64,000 bases of DNA, taken from assembly GCF_030410395.1 (NCBI RefSeq), contig NZ_JAUHHF010000002.1, forward strand, positions 62,001 to 126,000, written 5' to 3'. Positions 25,221 through 35,342 of this stretch are shown here, one piece after another (position 1 is the first letter of the stretch; each line of letters opens with the position of its first letter). Both the position numbers and the translations under genes were made by a program. This DNA comes from Zwartia panacis (GTDB taxonomy: Bacteria > Pseudomonadota > Gammaproteobacteria > Burkholderiales > Burkholderiaceae_B). Below the pieces are notes generated by a model. That model was not told the DNA's origin. It was given only the letters and a program-made list of their open reading frames with translations, and searched no databases.

Positions 25221-26726
25221 ATGAAATATATCCTTGCGCTGGACCAGGGCACAACGAGCTCGCGGGCGATACTTTTTGATGCAAACGGTTCGCTGGTCGA
25301 CTCTGCGCAACGCGAGTACGCACAACACTTCCCCCAGCCAGGGTGGGTCGAACATGATGGTCGGGATATTTGGACTTCGCAACTTGAAGTCGCACAAACG
25401 CTCATCAATCGCTGCCCAGATCCAGGCAGCATCGCCGCCCTTGCGATCACTAATCAACGCGAGACGACCGTGGTGTGGGACAGACTCACGGGGGAACCTG
25501 TGGGTCCGGCGATCGTTTGGCAAGACCGGCGCACGGCGGATCAATGTGCCGCCATGCGGCAAGAGGGCCTCACCGATCTGATTCAGACTAAAACGGGACT
25601 CGTGCTTGATGCCTATTTTTCTGGCACAAAACTGGCTTGGTTACTCGACAATATCGAGGGTGCGCGGTTTCGCGCCGAACGCGGCGAACTCGCCTTTGGT
25701 ACGGTCGATACCTGGCTTGTCTGGAATCTGACTCGGGGCGCCTCGCATATTACAGATGTGAGCAACGCGTCACGGACGCTTTTGTTTAACTTGCACACCC
25801 TGGACTGGGACGACGATCTGCTGAGGTTGTTCAATATCCCTCGCGCCATTCTTCCAAAAGTTGTGCCAAGCGCTGGTCAGCTCGCTCAAACAAATCCTTC
25901 AGTACTGGGACGCTCTCTTCCAATCGCCGCAATGATCGGAGATCAGCAAGCTGCAACGTTTGGTCAAGGGTGTTTTCAGCCTGGAATGGCCAAAAATACC
26001 TACGGCACGGGATGTTTCATGCTGCTCAACACTGGTTCTGAACCGATCGCGAGTGGCCATCATTTATTAACAACGATCGGCTGGCAGCGCCCGGACGTAT
26101 CGTCGGCCGGCTTACACACCACCTACTGTCTTGAAGCTTCAGTCTTTATGGGGGGCGCAACGATCCAGTGGCTGCGCGATGGTCTCAATATCATCCAAAC
26201 CGCCGCGGAAGTCGAACCACTGGCGCTCAGCGTTCCGGATGTTGGAGACACCTATCTCGTGCCAGCCTTTACTGGCCTAGGCGCACCACATTGGGACGGA
26301 CACGCGCGGGGCACCTTGATCGGCATGACGCGCGGCACAAGCAAAGCGCATATTGCGCGCGCAGCGCTAGAGGCGATCGCGCTGCAGGTCGCGGATGTCT
26401 TTGAGGCGATGGAAAAAGACGCGGGTCTGACTCTCACAGAACTACGGGTGGATGGTGGAGCATCGAAAAATAATTTGCTATTGCAAATGCAAGCCGACAT
26501 TCTCGGCATACCTGTGACGCGTCCAAAAATTGTCGAGACGACTGCGCTGGGTGCCGCCTACCTTAGCGGGCTGGCGGTTGGCCTTTGGTCAAGCACCTCT
26601 GACATTTCTGCGCTGTGGCAAGAGGACAAGCGGTTTGAACCACAATGGTCAGACGCACAACGAAAGACTAAACGCGCACGCTGGCATCAGGCAGTCGAAC
26701 GCGCCAAATCCTGGTCAGAGGACTAA
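25221..26726 (+). CDS. glpK: Glycerol kinase
   Basis: A 501-residue FGGY-family sugar kinase that phosphorylates glycerol to sn-glycerol 3-phosphate with ATP. The N-terminus [16 protein letters not shown] and the segments [43 protein letters not shown] (second half) and [16 protein letters not shown] are those of GlpK. Length is exact for the family. It is followed 8 nt later by glpD, with a ribosome site (AGAGGA) inside the end of glpK. No glycerol facilitator or glpR repressor gene is in the window. Confidence 0.97.
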   Translation: MKYILALDQGTTSSRAILFDANGSLVDSAQREYAQHFPQPGWVEHDGRDIWTSQLEVAQTLINRCPDPGSIAALAITNQRETTVVWDRLTGEPVGPAIVWQDRRTADQCAAMRQEGLTDLIQTKTGLVLDAYFSGTKLAWLLDNIEGARFRAERGELAFGTVDTWLVWNLTRGASHITDVSNASRTLLFNLHTLDWDDDLLRLFNIPRAILPKVVPSAGQLAQTNPSVLGRSLPIAAMIGDQQAATFGQGCFQPGMAKNTYGTGCFMLLNTGSEPIASGHHLLTTIGWQRPDVSSAGLHTTYCLEASVFMGGATIQWLRDGLNIIQTAAEVEPLALSVPDVGDTYLVPAFTGLGAPHWDGHARGTLIGMTRGTSKAHIARAALEAIALQVADVFEAMEKDAGLTLTELRVDGGASKNNLLLQMQADILGIPVTRPKIVETTALGAAYLSGLAVGLWSSTSDISALWQEDKRFEPQWSDAQRKTKRARWHQAVERAKSWSED

Positions 26727-26734
26727 ACGATCAC

Positions 26735-28357
26735 ATGACCTCATCACAAGCGGATCTTTTTGACGATTCACCACTGGCGCCTTCAACGACCGAGCGGCGC
26801 GCATTACTTGCCAAGCTCGAACGGCCTGAGCCATACGATCTCGCGATTATTGGCGGAGGCGCGACAGGTCTTGGACTCGCTCTAGATGCTGCCGCACGTG
26901 GTTTTACGGTCGCCCTAATCGATGCCACCGATTTCGCCAAAGGCACTTCTTCGCGCTCAACCAAACTTGTTCATGGTGGAGTACGTTATCTCGCTCAGGG
27001 CAACATCTCACTGGTCTACGAAGCCCTGCACGAGCGCGCTACGCTTTTGCATAATGCGCCTCATCTCGCACGAGCGCTGTCTTTCGTGATGCCCTGTTAT
27101 CGTTTCTGGGAAATGCCTTTTTACGGTGCAGGCCTGCTTTTATACGACTTGCTGGCTGGTCGCCGAAGTCTGGGCCGCACACATTTCCATGGCGTAGCTG
27201 CGACACAAACTGCACTTCCCAATCTCAATTCCAATCGACTAAAAGGCTCAATACAGTATTGGGATGGACAGTTTGATGATGCGCGACTCGCTTTAGCCTT
27301 GGCGCGAACTGCCGCCCAACACGGTGCCACGCTGGTGAATTATTGTCGCGCGGTCGAGTTACTGCATGATGAAAACAATCACGTATGTGGTCTCTTGGCC
27401 CAAGATGTCGAGAGCGGACTGCCCTATACGATTCGCGCCCGCTGCGTCGTCAATGCCACAGGGGTTTGGGTCGATGAAATACGCCAACTCGATGATGAGG
27501 CGCGCGGTGAGCCGAGCCAGTCAATCGTCTCGCCCAGCCAAGGTGTTCATGTTGTGGTTGACCGGGAGTTTCTTCCGGGCGATCAGGCATTGATCGTTCC
27601 CCACACAAGTGATGGCCGTGTCTTGTTCGCCGTGCCCTGGCTTGGCAAAGTCATTCTGGGCACGACAGATACGCCACGCCATGACTTGAGTCAGGAACCG
27701 GAGCCTTTTCACGAGGAGCTCGAGTTTATTTTGCGAGAGGCCGCAAAATATTTGCAACGTCCACCGACCAGGGCCGACATCAAAAGTATCTGGGTTGGAC
27801 TCCGCCCTCTTGTCAAACCACCCACCGATGCGGCGGGTAATACTAAAAAAATCAGTCGCGAGCACACCGTACTGGTTAGCCCAAGTCAACTCGTCACGGT
27901 GACGGGTGGGAAATGGACGACCTATCGCGCCATGGCTGCCGATGTCCTCAAACACTGCTATGAAGCAAAACTGCTGGTCGAAAAAGCGCCCTGCACGACC
28001 GAAAATCTCTTACTCATCGGTGCGCAAACTGGTCAAGCCGTTGAGCACTCGCTGCATGAGATGCCGGGTTTGGCAGCCTATGGTGATGAAGCCTCTTTTG
28101 TCCAGACACTGCCTGGCGCAGGACAAGTACTCGGTGCGGGAATCACTGCCGCAATGGTCAGGTTTGCCGTACGTTACGAATATGCGCGTACCGTCGAAGA
28201 TGTGTTGGCCAGGCGCTCAAGGCTACTCTTTCTCGATGCGCGTCTTGCCGCTTCGATTGCGCCCGCAGTCAGTCAAATCATCGCCGAGGAAACTGGTCAA
28301 GATCCAGGCCTTGCAGCTTTCTTGGCACTTGCATCACACTACACAACTTTGCCGTAG
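26735..28357 (+). CDS. glpD: Aerobic glycerol-3-phosphate dehydrogenase
   Basis: A 540-residue FAD-dependent, membrane-associated enzyme that oxidises sn-glycerol 3-phosphate to dihydroxyacetone phosphate and passes electrons to quinone. The Rossmann motif YDLAIIGGGATGLGLALDAA begins near residue 34, preceded by an unusual ~30-residue hydrophilic extension. GTSSRSTKLVHGGVRYL, GRVLFAVPWLGKVILGTTDTP and TVTGGKWTTYRAMA are GlpD landmarks. It forms an operon with glpK and probably with the upstream SGNH hydrolase. The gene is convergent with the GMC oxidoreductase, with 8 nt between stop codons. Confidence 0.96.
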   Translation: MTSSQADLFDDSPLAPSTTERRALLAKLERPEPYDLAIIGGGATGLGLALDAAARGFTVALIDATDFAKGTSSRSTKLVHGGVRYLAQGNISLVYEALHERATLLHNAPHLARALSFVMPCYRFWEMPFYGAGLLLYDLLAGRRSLGRTHFHGVAATQTALPNLNSNRLKGSIQYWDGQFDDARLALALARTAAQHGATLVNYCRAVELLHDENNHVCGLLAQDVESGLPYTIRARCVVNATGVWVDEIRQLDDEARGEPSQSIVSPSQGVHVVVDREFLPGDQALIVPHTSDGRVLFAVPWLGKVILGTTDTPRHDLSQEPEPFHEELEFILREAAKYLQRPPTRADIKSIWVGLRPLVKPPTDAAGNTKKISREHTVLVSPSQLVTVTGGKWTTYRAMAADVLKHCYEAKLLVEKAPCTTENLLLIGAQTGQAVEHSLHEMPGLAAYGDEASFVQTLPGAGQVLGAGITAAMVRFAVRYEYARTVEDVLARRSRLLFLDARLAASIAPAVSQIIAEETGQDPGLAAFLALASHYTTLP

Positions 28358-28365
28358 TGGATCGT

Positions 28366-29964
28366 TCAGGCTTTTGCAGCATCCTCAAGAATGAAATCCG
28401 CTGCACGCTCAGCCACCATCATCACTGGAGACTGGGTATTACCCGACACCATCGCGGGCATGACCGAGGCATCGACGATCCGTAAACCTCTCAAGCCTTT
28501 AAAACGCAATCTGACATCCACAACGGCTTGCGCATCAGAGCCCATGCGGCAAGTGCCGATCGGATGATAGATAGTCTGACCATTGGCACGTCCAAATTCC
28601 AACCATTGCTCATCGGTCTGAACACCTGGTCCAGGGCTCATTTCAAAATCAATGTAGTTGGACAGTGCGGGCTGCCCCACGATTTTGCGGGCAATCTTCA
28701 TCCCGTCGATCAAAGTTTGACGATCCTCTGCTGTCGCTAAAAAATTAGGCCGGATCGCAGGTCCCTGGGTTGGATCTTTCGTTTTGCTGTGGATACTACC
28801 CTGTGAAGTCGGTCTTAACCCCGCAACACCTATCGTCATGCCGGGCGCATTGTCGAGCTTGCGGATTGCCGCATTGGCATAACTCGCATGCATGAAAAAA
28901 TACTGTACGTCCGGCGTAGGCATGTGTGGTTGTGTTTTGACAAAACCATGTACCAGACCTGTTCCGAGAGTCAGCAAACCTTTGCGGCGAATAAAGTATT
29001 GAAGCGCTGCGACACCCACGCGCCAGCCCTGAGCAAGCTCGTTCAATGTCTGTGTGTTTTTGACACGCCAGTTCATCCGAGTGGCGAAGTGATCAATATA
29101 GTTTTCTCCGACTCGCGGCGCCGCACATACCAGCTCGATCCCTAAACGCTGCAACAGCGCAGGATCCCCTATTCCTGAAAGCTCGAGTAACTGCGGTGTT
29201 TGTACGGCACCCGCTGAAAGAATGACCTCACGATGCGCTCGCACAGTGAAAGTACCGGACGCAGTCCGATATGTCACACCGTCGCAGACGCCCTCGGTGA
29301 CATTCACTTTTGTGACCATGGCGCCGGTACGGACAGTCAAATTTTTACGCTGCCGGACAGGCTTCAGATATCCCTCGACCACACTCCAGCGTTGTCCGTC
29401 TTTTTGAGCGACCTGATAGTAACCAAAACCTTCTTGCGTGCGACCGTTGTAGTCGTTCGTCAAAGGCTGACCGTCTTGTGCAGCCGCCTGCAAGAGAGCA
29501 TGCGCCAAAGGATAACGCTCGCTGACTTGATGAATATGCATCGGACCATTTTTGCCGCGCATCTCATCACCAGGCAGGTAGGTTTCCATTTTTTTGAAAT
29601 AAGGTGCGACATCCTGCGCGGACCAACCTGTCGCGCCAAGACGGGCCCAATGGTCGTAATCCTCTGGCTGACCATGCACATAGATCATGCCGTTGATCAG
29701 GCTTGATCCACCCAATCCTTTACCGCGCGGAATCGCGATTTTGCGTCCAAGCGTATTGTCTTCAGGTTCAGTTTCAAAACGCCAGTTGTAAACCGGATCG
29801 TTGAGCAATTTGGTAAAACCTGCCGGGATTTTGATCCACATGCTTTTGGGCTCGCCACCTGCTTCGAGCATCAGCACGCTCAAGCGTCCACTGGCCGTCA
29901 AACGATTGGCTAACACGCAGGCCGCCGTGCCCCCTCCGACAATCACGTAGTCGAACTGTTCCAT
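28366..29964 (-). CDS. GMC-family FAD oxidoreductase (choline dehydrogenase-like)
   Basis: A 532-residue glucose-methanol-choline oxidoreductase. The FAD-binding motif DYVIVGGGTAACVLANRL is at the N-terminus, GKGLGGSSLINGMIYVHG follows, and the C-terminal part has HPIGTCRMG with the catalytic histidine and VDASVMPAMVSGNTQSP. No signal peptide is seen. It is an alcohol dehydrogenase or oxidase of unknown substrate; choline is not implied because no betaine genes are nearby. The ATG overlaps the TAA of the upstream shikimate-dehydrogenase-like gene (TAATG), indicating tight coupling. The frame is open upstream but the family begins here. Confidence 0.92.
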   Translation of the reverse strand: MEQFDYVIVGGGTAACVLANRLTASGRLSVLMLEAGGEPKSMWIKIPAGFTKLLNDPVYNWRFETEPEDNTLGRKIAIPRGKGLGGSSLINGMIYVHGQPEDYDHWARLGATGWSAQDVAPYFKKMETYLPGDEMRGKNGPMHIHQVSERYPLAHALLQAAAQDGQPLTNDYNGRTQEGFGYYQVAQKDGQRWSVVEGYLKPVRQRKNLTVRTGAMVTKVNVTEGVCDGVTYRTASGTFTVRAHREVILSAGAVQTPQLLELSGIGDPALLQRLGIELVCAAPRVGENYIDHFATRMNWRVKNTQTLNELAQGWRVGVAALQYFIRRKGLLTLGTGLVHGFVKTQPHMPTPDVQYFFMHASYANAAIRKLDNAPGMTIGVAGLRPTSQGSIHSKTKDPTQGPAIRPNFLATAEDRQTLIDGMKIARKIVGQPALSNYIDFEMSPGPGVQTDEQWLEFGRANGQTIYHPIGTCRMGSDAQAVVDVRLRFKGLRGLRIVDASVMPAMVSGNTQSPVMMVAERAADFILEDAAKA

Positions 29965-30761
29965 TACTTCGCGACTCCCATAAAGTCCGCCATCAATTCG
30001 ATCTGACACTCCAGCATCGGCAAACCATACTGTATCCGACAACCCATCTCCCGGGCAGCCGCCAGCAAAGGTGTGAGTGCAGGTGTCATAATGATTTCAG
30101 CCACCGTCTGCTGCGCGCTTAAACCCTTTACATCAAAGGGCATTGGATCGTCAGACTTCATGCCCAGCGAAGTCGCGTTGATCACCAAATCATAGCCAGT
30201 GGGACTCGCGCCGACTGCCGACATCGGCACTGACGGATAAACGCCTTGTAGACGGGTAATGATGTCTTGGGCTTTGCTTTGCGTACGGTTGTACAAATCC
30301 AGACGTGCAACACCCGCATCAGCCAGTGCAAAAGCGATCGCTTTCGCGGCACCTCCCGCACCACAGAGAAATACACTCAACCCTCGCGGCTCGATGCCAT
30401 GTTGACGCAAACCGCCCACAAACCCCTGTCCATCCAGAATATCCCCTGACAGGGTTCCATCCTCATTACGTCGAACAATGTTCACAGCACCCACCAAACG
30501 TGCTGCGGGCGTGACGTCATCACACAGATCCAGCATGGCGGTTTTATGCGGAACCGTTGCGATCATGCCACCGAAATTCATCACTCCCCTTAACCCTTGC
30601 ACAAAGACAGCCAAGTGCTCTGACCTGACATGCATCGGCACCAGTACGCCGTCGGTTCCTCTTTTTTCAAATACTTTGCGCATCGTCTGCGGGGTCTTGA
30701 CCTGTGCAACGGGGTCGGCCACGATGCCATACAGTCGCGTGTGTCCTGTAATTTCCATCAT
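29964..30761 (-). CDS. Shikimate/quinate dehydrogenase-family protein, divergent
   Basis: A 265-residue AroE-superfamily protein. The catalytic lysine appears in ATVPHKTAM (canonical VTVPFK), the aspartate in GDILDGQGF (canonical NTDG), and the NAD(P) domain has CGAGGAAKAIAFAL and LYNRT, typical of the family. The ligand-binding SxS motif of true shikimate dehydrogenases is not conserved (DPVAQVKTPQTM), and Asn-Thr before the Asp is Ile-Leu. It is therefore probably not the biosynthetic aroE but a relative acting on another cyclitol or hydroxy acid. It is coupled to the GMC oxidoreductase by a TAATG overlap, suggesting two consecutive oxidations in one pathway. Confidence 0.86.
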   Translation of the reverse strand: MMEITGHTRLYGIVADPVAQVKTPQTMRKVFEKRGTDGVLVPMHVRSEHLAVFVQGLRGVMNFGGMIATVPHKTAMLDLCDDVTPAARLVGAVNIVRRNEDGTLSGDILDGQGFVGGLRQHGIEPRGLSVFLCGAGGAAKAIAFALADAGVARLDLYNRTQSKAQDIITRLQGVYPSVPMSAVGASPTGYDLVINATSLGMKSDDPMPFDVKGLSAQQTVAEIIMTPALTPLLAAAREMGCRIQYGLPMLECQIELMADFMGVAK

Positions 30762-30811
30762 AATGTCTGCTAGTGATTGTTTTTTTCAGGCTTAGATGCT
30801 GAAGTGTACCT

Positions 30812-31702
30812 ATGAATCGTCTTAAAAGACTCGCTCGCATTCTGTCTATCGCACTCTGGCCGGCACTCTGGCCGGCGCTGGGATTGACTGCCCCTGTTCA
30901 GCACCATACTTTTAAAACCTCTGACGGTGTTCGACTCCACTACATCGAGGCAGGTCGTGGCGACAAGACAATCGTGCTGATCCCTGGCTGGCTGATGCCA
31001 GCCGCGGTTTTTGAAAAACAATTCGAAGCTTTGTCCAACTCGTATCGGGTGCTCGCCCTTGACCCAAGGTCTCAGGGGCTCTCTGAGGTCACCAAACGAT
31101 CCCATGCACCCAAAAGACGCATTCAAGACATCGCGGAGTTTTTAAAGGCTGCTCAAGTCAAGGATTTTGTTCTGGCTGGCTGGTCTCTGGGCGTGCTGGA
31201 ATCGCTGGACTACATTGCAAACTACAAGCCTAAGGGTTTGCGCGGCCTGATTCTGATCGACAACTCGGTCGGTGAGGGTCGGCCTCCCGCCTCGCGCCGC
31301 TCGAACTTTGCGCAAACCATGAACGATCCTGTCAAGCGTGAACAATACATGCGCACATTCAGTCAGGATATTTACCGCAAACCACCTCCACCTCTGGTCG
31401 CACAAGCAGTGCTCGACTCAGCCCTTCAGGCGGCGCCAGACGTCGCCATTCAGCTGTTGAATCAACCCTATCCTCGCACGTACTGGAGCGAGACCCTCCA
31501 GAAGCAGCAGATTCCGGTGCTATACGCCATCAGACCTTGGCTCAAAGAGCAAGGAGATGCCCTTCAAAAGAAACGTGCCCGAGACCTGATCACCGTTGAG
31601 ATGTTTGACCAGGCAGGGCACGCTTTATTCGTGGACGAGGCTGAAAGCTTTAACCAGGCCGTTCTGAAGTTTAGTCAGCAAGCCTTCGCTCGCAAGCAAT
31701 AG
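30812..31702 (+). CDS. Exported alpha/beta hydrolase
   Basis: A 296-residue alpha/beta hydrolase. The N-terminus is basic and hydrophobic with a signal-like stretch (residues ~8-28) ending in GLTAP, so export is likely. The oxyanion region is VLIPGWLMP, the nucleophile is the Ser of AGWSLGVLE, and the late MFDQAGHALFVDE supplies the histidine. The coding sequence for the signal region contains a 12-bp tandem duplication (CTCTGGCCGGCA/G) encoding WPALWPAL. It is divergent from the shikimate-dehydrogenase-like gene and convergent with the next exported unknown. Substrate unknown. Confidence 0.88.
   Translation: MNRLKRLARILSIALWPALWPALGLTAPVQHHTFKTSDGVRLHYIEAGRGDKTIVLIPGWLMPAAVFEKQFEALSNSYRVLALDPRSQGLSEVTKRSHAPKRRIQDIAEFLKAAQVKDFVLAGWSLGVLESLDYIANYKPKGLRGLILIDNSVGEGRPPASRRSNFAQTMNDPVKREQYMRTFSQDIYRKPPPPLVAQAVLDSALQAAPDVAIQLLNQPYPRTYWSETLQKQQIPVLYAIRPWLKEQGDALQKKRARDLITVEMFDQAGHALFVDEAESFNQAVLKFSQQAFARKQ
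30851..30880. repeat. 12-bp tandem duplication in the alpha/beta hydrolase signal region
   Basis: CTCTGGCCGGC is repeated directly, giving a doubled WPAL in the signal peptide. The frame is preserved and the hydrophobic stretch simply lengthens by four residues. Likely a recent slippage event. Confidence 0.7.
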
Positions 31703-31713
31703 ACAGCAAACCT

Positions 31714-32820
31714 TTAATTCTGACGACGCACGATCTGCACGCTACGTCGCTCATTTGTTTTGTTGTAACTGAATGCAAATGGCAACGGTTTGACGTTCTT
31801 GGATTCACGATACGCCTGCGCCAGGGATTCCTGCTTTTTGCGATTGAACAACTCATGGGGATACAAGAACCCGCCATAGAGGTCGACAGGGCCAATTTGA
31901 GCGAAATAGCTATAGTTCAAGCCTGTTTCATCTTGAACCACCATCGTTGCGTGTGCGACCAAAATGTCACGCAAAATTGAAAAGTATGTTTCTTGAAGCA
32001 AATGTGAAGCCGCTTTGATCAATACAGGATTGCTCGCTTCGCGTGCCAGCCATTTACGCATGGGTTCGTTTTTGCTCAGACTTGCATCGGACAAGTCCAG
32101 GCTCACATAGTCCAGCGTGACAGGCTTGCCCGCCTTGCTGAGTACCAAACGTACCGATTTCCAGGGACCTGTTTCGCTCTTGATGAAGTCGTCCGTCTTT
32201 TCGTCATAAACGATAGGATAGATTTCCATCACATCAAAACCAGAGTACAACGCGAAAGTGGACAGAATTGTGGTGACACCAATCGGTGCGAACTGATCAC
32301 GCTGATCTTCGTTCAGATCATCCGTACGAAAAAAGGCAAGACGGCTGAATTTCATCCATTCGCGAATAAATTTCGACTGAAAACCCTGAACTCGGGCGGC
32401 AGGCATGGTCGCCAGTGTGACTGGAGCGCCAGCTGCCTGCATCGCGACCATTACGTAACGATCGGCATTCGGAAACGCATGCGCAACCGTCACAAAGTCA
32501 GGACCAGAAAAGGGATAAAAGACCGTGCCACCGGCTTTAGGAGCAATCTCTGCAGCCGCCCAAGTCGACAACGGCTGTCCGATCGTCTTTTGATAGAAGC
32601 CCCAGGCATCATCAGCCTGTGTTTTAAGCGCTCCCTGTAAAAACGGAAAGGCGGGCGCTGGCTGTTGCGCGGTCGGCAAGTAGAGACCTTGCGACTGAGC
32701 TTGCGACTGACCTTGAGATTGGGTCGTTGATGCAGCGCCGATGACCGGAAGCACGCTCAAGACCGTCAGTGCCGCAACAGCCGCTAGTTTGTTTGCAATA
32801 CTCGTCGACCAAGACTTCAT
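31714..32820 (-). CDS. Exported protein of unknown family
   Basis: I do not recognise this protein. From the ATG at 32820 it has about 368 residues and a signal peptide ending in IGAAS; a TTG at 32841 would add seven residues. After the signal comes a low-complexity Gln/Ser linker (TTQSQGQSQAQSQG), then a compact domain with GGTVFYPFSGPDFVTVAHAF, NADRYVMVAMQAAG and a late YSYFAQIGPVDLYGG. There are no cysteines for haem or disulfides that I can see and no lipobox. It is probably periplasmic. It converges with the alpha/beta hydrolase gene (11-nt gap) and lies downstream of serS. Confidence 0.8.
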   Translation of the reverse strand: MKSWSTSIANKLAAVAALTVLSVLPVIGAASTTQSQGQSQAQSQGLYLPTAQQPAPAFPFLQGALKTQADDAWGFYQKTIGQPLSTWAAAEIAPKAGGTVFYPFSGPDFVTVAHAFPNADRYVMVAMQAAGAPVTLATMPAARVQGFQSKFIREWMKFSRLAFFRTDDLNEDQRDQFAPIGVTTILSTFALYSGFDVMEIYPIVYDEKTDDFIKSETGPWKSVRLVLSKAGKPVTLDYVSLDLSDASLSKNEPMRKWLAREASNPVLIKAASHLLQETYFSILRDILVAHATMVVQDETGLNYSYFAQIGPVDLYGGFLYPHELFNRKKQESLAQAYRESKNVKPLPFAFSYNKTNERRSVQIVRRQN

Positions 32821-32872
32821 GACGCTATAGACCTTATTCAAACCACACTAGAACCAAAAAAAGTGACCCGGC

Positions 32873-34228
<1,356 letters not shown>

Positions 34229-34330
34229 CTAGTGAATTGCATATTGTATCCGCCGCAGCACCCACGCCACAGCCGATAACGCCCCCACACTTAATAACCA
34301 GATCAATAACAACCAGCCCCAGCGTTTCAT
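34229..34330 (-). CDS. Small membrane protein of the bd-oxidase operon (DUF2474/CydX-like)
   Basis: A 33-residue ORF directly after cydB, below the usual gene-finder size. Translation gives a basic, Trp-containing start (MKRWGW), one hydrophobic helix (LLLIWLLSVGALSAVAWVL) and a basic end (RRIQYAIH). Single-helix proteins of this size and position accompany bd oxidases: CydX in enteric bacteria and the DUF2474 group next to CIO-type oxidases, which this resembles more. The ATG lies 7 nt past the cydB stop. It probably binds the oxidase and stabilises its haems. Confidence 0.8.
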   Translation of the reverse strand: MKRWGWLLLIWLLSVGALSAVAWVLRRIQYAIH

Positions 34331-34337
34331 GAATGTC

Positions 34338-35342
34338 CTAGTGATAATCGTGTGTCGGACCCACTTTGCCCCGGAACACCCAATAGGCGTATGCGCTGTA
34401 AGCCAAAATGATGGGGATCAGAAACACCGCGCCGACCAATAAAAATTTCAGACTATTGTCGGGCGCGGCAGCCTGCCAAAGCGTGACGGACGAGGGCACC
34501 ATATAGGGAAAAAAGCTAATGACAAGTCCGATATAAGACAAAATGAACAGACCCTGAACCGCTAAAAATGACATCAACGGCCGATCCCGATGGATCCCGC
34601 GAAACAAAGCGATCGCACAAACGAGTACCAATACAGGCACTGGCGCGACAATTAGCATGGCCGGCCACGCGAACCACTTTTGCATGAAATGTTCGTGCAA
34701 AAAGGGAGAAATGAGGCTCACCAGAGCAATGAGGCCCAGCATCACGACGCCTAAATAAAAAGCTGAACTCTTGGCCCGTTTTTCAACGGACCCCTCAGTT
34801 TTGAGCATCAGCCAGGTCGATCCAAGCAAGGCGTAACCCACCACCAGGGCGACACCGGTCAGCAAACTAAAGGGGGACAACCAGTCCCACCAGCCACCGG
34901 CATAGGCGCGTCCGGAAACCTGTATCCCTTGCACCAAAGCACCCAAGGCAATACCTTGGGCAAAGGTTGCCACCAGGGATCCGCCGGCGAATGCCCAATC
35001 CCACAGGTATTTGCGGTGCTGACTTTTCCAGCGAAATTCGAAAGCCACACCCCGAAAAACCAGGGCAAGCAACATGATGATGATCGGCGCATACAGGGCA
35101 GGCATGATGATGGAATACGCCAGCGGAAAAACAGCGAACAATCCTCCGCCGCCAAGCACAAGCCAGGTCTCGTTGCCATCCCACACAGGGGCGACAGAAT
35201 TCATCATCAGGTCGCGCTCTTGCTCAGTGCGCGCCCAGGGAAACAGTATGCCGACCCCTAAATCAAAACCATCGAGGACGACATAGGCCAATACTGCAAA
35301 AGCAATCAGTCCGGCCCAGACCAAGGCGTAATCGATTGTCAT
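34338..35342 (-). CDS. cydB: Cytochrome bd ubiquinol oxidase subunit II
   Basis: A 334-residue membrane protein with eight or nine hydrophobic helices, subunit II of a bd-type terminal oxidase. The opening YALVWAGLIAFAVLAYVVLDGFDLGVGIL and the segment NSVAPVWDGNETWLVLGGGGLFAVFP are characteristic. Its ATG overlaps the cydA stop codon by 4 nt. Length (below 340) and sequence fit the shorter cyanide-insensitive (CIO) group. Confidence 0.96.
   Translation of the reverse strand: MTIDYALVWAGLIAFAVLAYVVLDGFDLGVGILFPWARTEQERDLMMNSVAPVWDGNETWLVLGGGGLFAVFPLAYSIIMPALYAPIIIMLLALVFRGVAFEFRWKSQHRKYLWDWAFAGGSLVATFAQGIALGALVQGIQVSGRAYAGGWWDWLSPFSLLTGVALVVGYALLGSTWLMLKTEGSVEKRAKSSAFYLGVVMLGLIALVSLISPFLHEHFMQKWFAWPAMLIVAPVPVLVLVCAIALFRGIHRDRPLMSFLAVQGLFILSYIGLVISFFPYMVPSSVTLWQAAAPDNSLKFLLVGAVFLIPIILAYSAYAYWVFRGKVGPTHDYH

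Noticed and set aside
24644-25450. 268-codon minus-strand frame opposite the SGNH hydrolase and glpK
   Set aside because: Spans the start of glpK and the end of the hydrolase, has no domain and no ribosome site.
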